Shown here piece after piece: positions 1 through 5,679 of a DNA stretch of 5,679 bases. The DNA comes from DASQDN01 sp035630195 (GTDB lineage Bacteria > Acidobacteriota > Terriglobia > Bryobacterales > Bryobacteraceae). Numbering within the stretch: the stretch's first letter is position 1; the number at the start of each line of letters is the position of its first letter. The stretch covers positions 1 to 5,679 of the forward strand of contig DASQLD010000707.1 in assembly GCA_035630195.1 (NCBI GenBank), written 5' to 3'. The position numbers and the translations under genes are program-made. The notes below the pieces were generated by a model. The model saw only the letters and a list, made by a program, of their open reading frames with translations, was not told where the DNA came from and ran no database searches.

Positions 1-159
1 AATACGAAACACGTTGAAGACAGAGCAGAACGCAAAAAGCTGAAGCGCACCGCGCGTAAGGAAGCCGCTCCGGTTGCTCCCCGCGCCGCCGGCGAGGCCC
101 GCGGATCCAACAAGAAAAAGGTCCAGAAGCTAGTCAAGGGACAGAGCAAGAAGCGCTAA
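1..159 (+). CDS. C-terminal part of a small lysine/arginine-rich protein (5' end outside the window)
   Basis: The first frame is open from the window edge to a TAA at 157-159 and encodes 52 residues. Twelve are Lys and seven Arg, against five acidic residues, and there are no aromatic residues or cysteines. The charge comes in two blocks (NTKHVEDRAERKKLKR at the start, NKKKVQKLVKGQSKKR at the end) joined by an Ala/Pro/Gly-rich linker at about residues 21-36. No membrane segment or known catalytic motif is visible. The composition suggests a disordered nucleic-acid- or ribosome-binding protein, but that is only inference. The opening residues look like the beginning of a short protein, so the true start may lie only a few codons upstream. 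The permease GTG follows four bases after the stop, so the two are probably co-transcribed and may be translationally coupled. I do not recognise a named family. The frame being coding is supported by its coherent composition and the tight junction, not by homology. Confidence 0.6.
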   Translation, partial: NTKHVEDRAERKKLKRTARKEAAPVAPRAAGEARGSNKKKVQKLVKGQSKKR

Positions 160-163
160 CCTT

Positions 164-1654
164 GTGAGCCTGTTCCGCACGAAGAACATAGATGTTCTTA
201 TAGCGGACTCTGAAGCGCCGGGGAAGCGGCTGGCAAAGTCGCTCGGACCCTGGAGCCTCACAGCTCTAGGTATCGGCGCTGTCATCGGCTCAGGCATTTT
301 CATACTTACGGGAACGGCGGCAGCGGGTGAAACGCTCGCCGTTCCCTCCCTTCTGAACGCCCCCATTCTCGACCTGATCATGCACGGCGGCAGTCCACCT
401 TCGACGGTTGGGCGGCCGGGCGCTGGACCGGGGATTTCTTTGTCGTTCTTGCTTGTAGCGGTTGTCTGCTTATTTGCGGGGCTCTGCTACGCCGAACTTG
501 CCTCGATGATTCCGATCGCGGGAAGCGCGTACACGTACGCCTACGCGACGCTCGGTGAGATTGTTGCCTGGATCATCGGCTGGGACCTCATCCTTGAGTA
601 CGCCGTGTCGAACATGGCGGTGGCGGTCGGATTCTCGGCGTATTTCAACGACATCCTCGACGCTTTACTCGGATTCCATCTTCCAAGACAGCTATCGGAG
701 CCGATGATCGTTGGCGGTCAGTTCACCGGCAGCATCTTCAATCTGCCCGCGCTGCTGGTGATCATGGCGCTCACTTTTATTTTGGTCCGGGGTGTTCGCG
801 AGAGCGCCAAAGCAAACAACATCATGGTGCTGATCAAGGTGGCGGCCATTCTGGTGTTTGTGTTTGCTGCAGCCGGCGCGGTCAAACCGGACAACTGGCA
901 TCCCTTCATGCCGAACGGCTTCTCCGGGGTCGTCACGGGCGCGGCAATCGTATTCTTCACCTACATCGGCTTCGATTCGGTCTCGACGGCTGCAGAAGAG
1001 TGTCACAAGCCGCAACGCGACTTGCCCTTCGGCATTCTGATGACGCTGCTGATCTGCACGGTTTTGTACGTTAGCGTGTCACTTGTGCTGACAGGTGTGG
1101 CTAACTGGAAGACGCTGGCGAACGCAGCTCCCGTGGTCACGGTATTGAAAGACCTGGGTTACGATAACGTGCGCAAGGTCGTCGGCACAGGAGCGCTGCT
1201 CGGGATGCTCTCGTCGCTTCTGGTGTTCCAGTACGGTCAAGCGCGTGTCTGGTTTGCGATGTCGCGGGACGGGCTGCTACCGTCGCTCTTCTCCCGAGTT
1301 CATCCGAAGTACAAGACGCCGCATGTCAGCACGTGGGTTGCAGGGCTGGCGGTCGGCATACCCGCCGGAATCTGGGACATCGGCACCTTCGCGGATCTTT
1401 CGAACATCGGCACGTTATTCGCTTTCATGGTTGTATCGGCCGGAGTCATTGCGCTGCGCAAGAAGCAGCCGGAACGGCCACGAGGCTTTCGCGTTCCTCT
1501 CGTCCCGCTTGTACCCATCCTGTCGATGGTGTTCTGCCTGCTTTTGATGCTCGGTTTGCCGCTCCAAACCTGGGTTCGTTTCTTCGTTTGGCTTGGCATT
1601 GGGCTGCTAATTTACTTCACGTTTGGACGCCGAGCCTCGCGCTTGTCCAGTTAG
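164..1654 (+). CDS. APC-superfamily amino acid permease, cationic amino acid transporter (CAT/YfnA)-like
   Basis: A 496-residue inner-membrane transporter, probably importing amino acids by proton symport as in bacterial CAT-family members such as YfnA and GkApcT. The family-defining unwound TM1 is at residues 34-50 (GIGAVIGSGIFILTG). TM2 is about 92-115, followed by the conserved YAELASMIPIAGSAYTYAY stretch (109-127). TM3 is about 131-160 (GWDLILEYAVSN). TM6 is about 256-276 with FFTYIGFDSVSTAAEE. The motif FAMSRDGLLP (364-373) lies after TM8, and four more hydrophobic segments end at about 487, giving about 12 helices, the expected count. Residues 53-90 form an unusually long Gly/Pro-rich loop between TM1 and TM2. 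GTG at 164 is chosen because it gives the normal short cytosolic N-terminus and no other start precedes TM1; the Shine-Dalgarno sequence is weak (AAGAAG about 9 bases upstream). It follows the preceding gene by 4 bases. The family call is firm. The substrate (Lys/Arg or a broader range) cannot be read from the sequence. Confidence 0.95.
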   Translation: MSLFRTKNIDVLIADSEAPGKRLAKSLGPWSLTALGIGAVIGSGIFILTGTAAAGETLAVPSLLNAPILDLIMHGGSPPSTVGRPGAGPGISLSFLLVAVVCLFAGLCYAELASMIPIAGSAYTYAYATLGEIVAWIIGWDLILEYAVSNMAVAVGFSAYFNDILDALLGFHLPRQLSEPMIVGGQFTGSIFNLPALLVIMALTFILVRGVRESAKANNIMVLIKVAAILVFVFAAAGAVKPDNWHPFMPNGFSGVVTGAAIVFFTYIGFDSVSTAAEECHKPQRDLPFGILMTLLICTVLYVSVSLVLTGVANWKTLANAAPVVTVLKDLGYDNVRKVVGTGALLGMLSSLLVFQYGQARVWFAMSRDGLLPSLFSRVHPKYKTPHVSTWVAGLAVGIPAGIWDIGTFADLSNIGTLFAFMVVSAGVIALRKKQPERPRGFRVPLVPLVPILSMVFCLLLMLGLPLQTWVRFFVWLGIGLLIYFTFGRRASRLSS

Positions 1655-1674
1655 TCCCTGCTAGACTGATTTCA

Positions 1675-2037
1675 GTGCGGCACATTGTGGCAGCTTTAGT
1701 TGCGTTCTGGCTCGCGGCGATGTCCGCTGCGCCGCTCGCTGCTGCCGCGTTTCAGAGCGATGGGCCGAATATGGCCTGCTGCAAGCGGAAGTTGAAGAAC
1801 TGCTGCTGCCGCAAGGCTCATGGTTCGACGCCGCGTCTGACCGCAGTCGCTTCGTGTAGCGATTCCTGTTCCGTAAGTCCGTTGTCCAGTCCTGTCACGG
1901 TCGGTCTTGGCCGCGAGGTGTCTGTCGCCAGCCATTTGGCTCCGATAGTCCTCCGAGTTCAACCCGTCGTACTCATCACAACCGTCCACCAGTACTTGCT
2001 GGATCTCTACCAACGTCCTCCTCCGTTCGCTGTTTAA
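1675..2037 (+). CDS. small secreted cysteine-rich protein, possible metal-binding
   Basis: A 120-residue protein, read from GTG at 1675 to TAA at 2035-2037. Residues 1-25 look like a signal peptide: basic start (MRH), hydrophobic core VAALVAFWLAAM, then Ala-rich APLAAAA giving a cleavage site near residue 25. The mature part has seven cysteines in the pattern CC-x6-CCC-x15-C-x3-C (residues 35, 36, 43-45, 61, 65) within a Lys/Arg-rich stretch, plus His49. A hydrophobic stretch (about 88-104) and the tail LYQRPPPFAV follow. Signal peptide, Cys/His cluster and Arg-Pro-Pro tail recall the architecture of DUF2946/CopL-like copper-associated small proteins, but I cannot claim membership. GTG at 1675 is preferred because it preserves the whole signal peptide; GTG 1687 and ATG 1720 are possible but shorten it. 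No clear Shine-Dalgarno is seen, so translation may be coupled to the permease stop 20 bases upstream. The frame is open much further upstream inside the permease, so reality rests on the composition and position. A structural or thiol-redox role is the main alternative. Confidence 0.72.
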   Translation: MRHIVAALVAFWLAAMSAAPLAAAAFQSDGPNMACCKRKLKNCCCRKAHGSTPRLTAVASCSDSCSVSPLSSPVTVGLGREVSVASHLAPIVLRVQPVVLITTVHQYLLDLYQRPPPFAV

Positions 2038-2064
2038 GCTGTCGGCCCAAACACTAAACACAGC

Positions 2065-2071
2065 AAGGAGG
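2065..2071 (+). promoter_or_regulatory. strong ribosome binding site of the TonB-dependent receptor gene
   Basis: AAGGAGG is a near-perfect Shine-Dalgarno sequence ending four bases before the GTG at 2076. An in-frame TAA at 2055-2057, with no start codon between it and 2076, fixes this GTG as the start. It is by far the best ribosome binding site in the window; the two upstream GTG genes have weak or no recognisable sites, which suggests the receptor is translated independently of its neighbours. Confidence 0.85.
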
Positions 2072-2075
2072 GAAA

Positions 2076-4838
2076 GTGCGAAGCATTGCACTATTACTTG
2101 TAATCGGCGCCTGTCTTGAGGCCCAAACCGCTCTCACGTCGGCTACACTCGGCGGGAAACTGGAGGACGGCTCCGGTTCGGCCGTCTCGGGCGCGCAAGT
2201 AGAGGCGCAGGATTTGAGCCGCGGACGGAAACACGTAATCAAGTCCGATCAGGAAGGCCGATTTCAGTTCCTGCACTTGAGCCCGGGCGACTATCTGATC
2301 GTCGTGTCCGATCCCAGATTTCAGACTCTTCAGCGCAGCATCAGCGTTACGGTTGGACAGGCGTTTAACGTGCAATTTCAACTCGCCGTCGCCGGGCGAC
2401 AGGACAGTGTCGAAGTCGAGGACAAGATCGAAGCTCTCGAAGCGGCACGTACTCAGGCGTCGCAGACCATCACAACCCGAGCAATCGACAATCTGCCGTT
2501 GAACGGCCGGAACTATCTCGACCTGGCGCTGCTTGCTCCGGGCGTATCGCGCGCCAACATCGGAGCGCCACAGCAATTCGCGGAGACATCGGCAGTGCCT
2601 GGATCAGGCGTATCCGTGTCGGGGCAGCGCAATCTCAACAACACTTTCATCGTCGATGGATTGTCCGCGAACGACGATGCCGCGGATTTGGCCGGAACTG
2701 CGTTCAGCCAGGAGGTAATCCGCGAGTTCCAGATTGTCACTGCTGGCGGAACGGCAGAGTTTGGCCGGGCATCGAGCGGCGCCGTGAATATTGTCACGCG
2801 ATCCGGATCGAACGACTGGCACGGCCGCGGATATGGATTTCTACGCAACCAACGTATGGACGCGCGCCATCCCCTGGCGTCATCGAAGGATCCTCTCACC
2901 CAGACTCAGTATGGAGCATCGGCTGGCGGCCCGATTCGCGAGGATCGCGACTTCATCTTTGCCAACTTCGAGCAGGGACGCCGCAATGCCGCGGGATTCG
3001 TCACGATCACGCCAACGAATGTGTCTGCGATTAATGCCGCGATGGACTCGCTCGGCTATCCTGGACCTCGGATAACGACAGGCCAGTTCCCCACCGGTTG
3101 GGACACAACCAACGTCTTCATCAAGACCGACCATAACTTCACTGACCGACAGCAGCTCAACGTTCGTTTCAACCTTTATGACATCGCGAGTGACAATGCG
3201 CGTTCGGTCGGAGGCCTTAGCGACGTATCCCGTGGAACTCGCCTGGATAACCGCGACTACACGATAGCGGCTTCTCATGTCGTAACTCCGTCGGCTCGCG
3301 ACTTAATCGAGAACCGGCTACAGTTCACACGCTCCAGACTCAGCGCTCCAGGGAACGACCTGATCGGACCAGCAGTGAATATTGCGGGGGCCGCCAATTT
3401 CGGCGCATCCACTACTTCCCCAACGGGTCGCTTCAACGACCTATACGAGTGGAGCGGGGCCGCATCCTTGCACAGAGGCTCGCATGTCTGGAAGATCGGC
3501 GGAAACATACTGCTGAACCGCCTGAACATTCTGTTCCCTGGCAGCCAGCTTGCGCCGGTTTACGCCTTCTCCTCGACTGCACTTTTCGTAACAGGTCGAT
3601 ACCAAACATTCCAACAAGCTTTTGGTGGTCCCGAACAGTTCCAATCGAATCCGAATTTCGCCTTCTTCCTTCAGGATGAGTGGAAGCCGACGAGAAACCT
3701 GACGCTTAATCTCGGCGTGCGCTATGACATTCAAAAGCTGCCTTCGCCCATACAAACTGACCGCAACAATCTGTCTCCCCGTTTTGGTATAGCCTGGGCT
3801 CCTGGCAAGCGAGATACGGTGGTCCGCGCAAGCTATGGCCTGTACTACGACCGTACTCCGCTGCGCGCAACGTCGAATGCGCTGCAGCGTGATGGGAGTA
3901 AGTACCGCGTTGCTCTGCTGGGCTTCGGCCAACCAGGAGCGCCAGTCTTTCCTCAGCGCTTGGCCGCTTTTCCCGAGGGTCAGTACATCAACATCACAAC
4001 CATCGACCCGAACATCGAAAACAGCTACACGCATCAAGCAAGCTTCGAGATAGAACGGCAGATTACGACAGGCACGACCATCTCGGCGGGTTATCAATGG
4101 GTCCGCGCGCTGCATCTGATTCTTTCCCGTAACGTCAATGTTCCGACGCTGACTGCGCAGGAGGCCAACGCTGCTGGGATTCCTAACCTGGGCCGACCGG
4201 ATAGCCGCTATGGCAACGTCAGCCGCTACGAAGGCAGCGGCGACTCGTACTTCAACGGACTACTGGTCTCAGCGCGGAGCCGTTTCTCGCGCTCGGCTGA
4301 ACTGCAGGTTGCCTACACTCTTTCAAAGGCGATCGACAACGTGACCAACAACTTCTTCGGTTCGCCACAAGACAACTCCAATCTCCGCGACGATCGATCG
4401 TTGTCCGATAACGATCAGCGGCACCGGCTGACGATCGCAGGAGTGCTCGATTCTCCGTGGAAGTCCTGGCTACTTTCCGATTGGCAGTTGTCGCCCATGT
4501 TCCGGTACACGTCGGCGCTCCCTTACAACGTGCTGCTCAACTACGATCGGAATAACGATACAAGCCAGAATGATCGTCCGGTTGGTCTCGGCCGCAACAC
4601 TGCCCGAGGGTTCAACTATGTAAGCCTCGATGTCCGGGTCAGCCGTACAATCGTGCTTAGCGAGCAGGTCAGACTGCAAGTGATGGCGGAGTCATTCAAT
4701 ACTCTGAATCGCTCGAATATGGCCGTTCCGAACAATGTGATCGGCACTGGATTGGGACCGCCTCTGCCATCGTTCGGCAGAGCGACCGCGACTTTCGATC
4801 CCCGCCAGTTGCAAATGGGACTGCGTCTTTCTTTTTAG
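2076..4838 (+). CDS. TonB-dependent receptor-like outer-membrane protein (Oar-like, with N-terminal carboxypeptidase-regulatory-like domain)
   Basis: A complete 920-residue outer-membrane beta-barrel, probably a TonB-dependent transporter or Oar-like adhesin/transporter. Residues 1-16 are a short signal peptide (MRSIALLLVIGACLEA). Residues 22-105 form a carboxypeptidase-regulatory-like beta-sandwich, with GGKLEDGSGSAVSGAQV, then SDQEGRFQFLHLSPGDYLI. The plug spans about 130-250, with LPLNGRNYLDLALLAPGV (140-157), GQRNLNNTFIVDGLSAND (183-200) and FGRASSGAVNIVTRSGSNDW (229-248). The barrel follows, with FFLQDEWKPTRNLTLNLGVR near 530, DNDQRHRLTIAG near 775, and SFNTLNRSNM near 870. It ends in LQMGLRLSF, whose terminal Phe fits BAM recognition. 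No obvious TonB box is seen, as is usual for this architecture. After Cys13 the protein contains no cysteine. Substrate is unknown; such receptors are highly expanded in Acidobacteria. It lies 38 bases after the Cys-rich protein gene, which hints at a shared envelope role. Length is at the lower end for this group. Nothing appears truncated. Confidence 0.96.
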   Translation: MRSIALLLVIGACLEAQTALTSATLGGKLEDGSGSAVSGAQVEAQDLSRGRKHVIKSDQEGRFQFLHLSPGDYLIVVSDPRFQTLQRSISVTVGQAFNVQFQLAVAGRQDSVEVEDKIEALEAARTQASQTITTRAIDNLPLNGRNYLDLALLAPGVSRANIGAPQQFAETSAVPGSGVSVSGQRNLNNTFIVDGLSANDDAADLAGTAFSQEVIREFQIVTAGGTAEFGRASSGAVNIVTRSGSNDWHGRGYGFLRNQRMDARHPLASSKDPLTQTQYGASAGGPIREDRDFIFANFEQGRRNAAGFVTITPTNVSAINAAMDSLGYPGPRITTGQFPTGWDTTNVFIKTDHNFTDRQQLNVRFNLYDIASDNARSVGGLSDVSRGTRLDNRDYTIAASHVVTPSARDLIENRLQFTRSRLSAPGNDLIGPAVNIAGAANFGASTTSPTGRFNDLYEWSGAASLHRGSHVWKIGGNILLNRLNILFPGSQLAPVYAFSSTALFVTGRYQTFQQAFGGPEQFQSNPNFAFFLQDEWKPTRNLTLNLGVRYDIQKLPSPIQTDRNNLSPRFGIAWAPGKRDTVVRASYGLYYDRTPLRATSNALQRDGSKYRVALLGFGQPGAPVFPQRLAAFPEGQYINITTIDPNIENSYTHQASFEIERQITTGTTISAGYQWVRALHLILSRNVNVPTLTAQEANAAGIPNLGRPDSRYGNVSRYEGSGDSYFNGLLVSARSRFSRSAELQVAYTLSKAIDNVTNNFFGSPQDNSNLRDDRSLSDNDQRHRLTIAGVLDSPWKSWLLSDWQLSPMFRYTSALPYNVLLNYDRNNDTSQNDRPVGLGRNTARGFNYVSLDVRVSRTIVLSEQVRLQVMAESFNTLNRSNMAVPNNVIGTGLGPPLPSFGRATATFDPRQLQMGLRLSF

Positions 4839-5679
4839 CTAGCGCTTGGCGGCGAGGAACACCGCCGACCAAATGTTTGGGGCCGATCGGGGGCCCCCGG
4901 ACTGGAAAGCCGCGATCTGCGCCTTCTGGAGGGAGCGAGCGGCCTTCGATGGGGTAATCGGCGCCCCTAATAGCGTGAGCTCCCGATACATGCCGGCGAA
5001 CAACTCACCGCGATCGTCTTCAACAGGCCAATAGGTGGCGGCGACTGAGGTCGCGCCTGCCAATAACCAGGAGCGGGTGAGTCCGATAAGGCCAGCCCCG
5101 GGCAAGGCCGCCCCGCCACCGGAGGCACAACCATTAATACTCACTAGACCCAGGCGTGCGGGATGAGCGGCTATGTCGGCAGGGGTAAGGAAATCGAGCT
5201 TGCCATTGTTCCCCATTCCGACCCCAATCATAACGTTTGAAGCGTCGGATTGGCCTTGCACTACATGCGCGGCGATATGCACGATCGCCGGTTCTGCCCG
5301 AAACGCCTGATCAAGAGCGTCGCGGTTGAATGACTCGCCAAACAGCAGTGTAGGTGGTTGATCCGAAGCCCAAGCTTGCGCGACGCTGTTTACCTCTCTG
5401 CGCGTATTGATCAATCGAGCAAACTGATTGGTTTCGGCATTTCGCTTTCCCTTCCACCGCGGGTCGGCAGAGTTATAGATGGCGTCGCCAGCGCCGACGA
5501 AGCCGCCTTTTTGCGAAACGAACCCAATTGTCGACAGCAACGCAGCGCCAGGGATCGTTCGCAATGAGTGGGAAAGCATCAGTGGGGACTTGGCAGGTCC
5601 GAGCGCCGCAAAAGGAATATCAAACAGTCCGTGATCGAGCGACAGCAGCCAATCCGGCTTCGACTGGATCTGGGAGCCA
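4839..5679 (-). CDS. CHAT-domain (caspase-like) protein, C-terminal part; 5' end outside the window
   Basis: The minus-strand frame is open from the right edge to a TAG at 4841-4839, giving 279 visible residues. ATG at 5579 begins an internal stretch only: the frame continues upstream without a stop, and the extra residues (LLSLDHGLFDIPFAALGPAK) match the start of a CHAT domain, where a phrase like 'LxxIPFAAL' is typical. The visible part is one whole CHAT domain, a caspase/separase-fold peptidase. The probable catalytic His is in VHIAAHVVQG (second His, codon 5267-5265) and the probable catalytic Cys in SINGCASGGG (codon 5129-5127). C-terminal family features follow: LTRSWLLAGATSVAATYWPV, a 'DD' turn, then a helix ending NIWSAVFLAAKR. 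The usual LSACxTG cysteine motif is replaced by INGCASG. In this family CHAT is normally C-terminal to TPRs or another sensor region, which here would lie beyond the window. The substrate is unknown; some CHAT proteases act in defence or regulated cell death, but no partner gene is visible here. Confidence 0.92.
   Translation of the reverse strand, partial: GSQIQSKPDWLLSLDHGLFDIPFAALGPAKSPLMLSHSLRTIPGAALLSTIGFVSQKGGFVGAGDAIYNSADPRWKGKRNAETNQFARLINTRREVNSVAQAWASDQPPTLLFGESFNRDALDQAFRAEPAIVHIAAHVVQGQSDASNVMIGVGMGNNGKLDFLTPADIAAHPARLGLVSINGCASGGGAALPGAGLIGLTRSWLLAGATSVAATYWPVEDDRGELFAGMYRELTLLGAPITPSKAARSLQKAQIAAFQSGGPRSAPNIWSAVFLAAKR

Noticed and set aside
1333..1674. Upstream extension of the Cys-rich protein frame into the permease gene
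   Set aside because: The frame is open but the translation (His/Arg-rich, no domain) is what a shifted reading of the permease gives. The signal peptide beginning at 1675 marks the plausible true start.
1643..1674. Possible promoter or hairpin between permease and Cys-rich gene (TTGTCC ... TAGACT; AGTC/GACT)
   Set aside because: The spacing between the boxes is about 13 bases, too short for a sigma-70 promoter, and the stem is only four base pairs.
2038..2064. Five-base inverted repeat GCTGT/ACAGC just before the receptor Shine-Dalgarno sequence
   Set aside because: A 5-bp stem with a 17-base loop is too weak and too likely by chance to call a terminator or translational switch; there is no T-run.
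2076..2130. Lipoprotein signal (VIGAC) at the receptor N-terminus
   Set aside because: Cys13 loosely fits a lipobox, but barrel receptors of this family use ordinary signal peptides and a cleavage site after LEA at residue 16 is available; lipidation is not supported.
3441..4115. Long minus-strand open frame (224 codons) inside the receptor gene
   Set aside because: It lies wholly antisense to a complete, motif-rich TonB receptor frame, and its translation is Arg/Cys-rich with no recognisable domain. Long antisense frames are expected in GC-rich genes.
4848..4866. GGCGG/CCGCC hairpin near the end of the CHAT gene as a terminator
   Set aside because: The stem is short and lies inside the coding sequence. 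On the minus strand an A-run rather than a U-run follows, and on the plus strand the T-run comes before the stem, so neither strand fits an intrinsic terminator.
4839..5679. CHAT gene as evidence of a defence or type III-E CRISPR-like system
   Set aside because: No CRISPR repeats, gRAMP, gasdermin or other partner is in the window, and the convergent neighbours are transport genes. CHAT domains also occur widely in proteins of unknown role.

Overview
The window reads as GC-rich chromosomal DNA from an acidobacterium, most likely of the Solibacter/Bryobacter type (Bryobacterales). This is inferred from three protein styles that tend to occur together there: a large 'Oar-like' TonB-dependent receptor with an N-terminal carboxypeptidase-regulatory-like domain, a CAT-type amino acid permease with an enlarged loop after the first membrane helix, and a CHAT-domain protein. 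No rRNA or other taxonomic marker is present, so the placement rests on protein character alone.

Layout, left to right. Positions 1-159 (+) hold the C-terminal 52 residues of a very basic small protein. Four bases later a 496-residue APC-superfamily amino acid permease begins (164-1654, +). Twenty bases after its stop lies a small secreted cysteine-rich protein of 120 residues (1675-2037, +). After a further 38 bases, which carry a strong Shine-Dalgarno sequence, comes a complete 920-residue outer-membrane TonB-dependent receptor-like protein (2076-4838, +). On the opposite strand a CHAT-domain (caspase-like) protein enters from the right edge and ends at 4839, so its stop codon abuts the receptor's stop codon with no base between them. 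There is no gene-free stretch longer than about 40 bases.

The four plus-strand genes are spaced closely enough (4, 20 and 38 bases) to be one transcription unit, and the three complete ones all start with GTG. A functional story covering all four is not evident. The tightest plausible pair is the cysteine-rich secreted protein plus the receptor, which could be a metal-related envelope module; this is inference. The permease is a plausible inner-membrane amino acid importer. The CHAT gene is transcribed convergently and is probably unrelated to the plus-strand cluster; its N-terminal region, where TPRs or another partner domain would be expected, is outside the window.

I saw no tRNA, rRNA, CRISPR array, insertion sequence, attachment site or convincing intrinsic terminator. 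The most notable points are the Cys-rich protein/receptor pair, the non-canonical sequence around the CHAT catalytic cysteine, and the zero-gap convergent stops.
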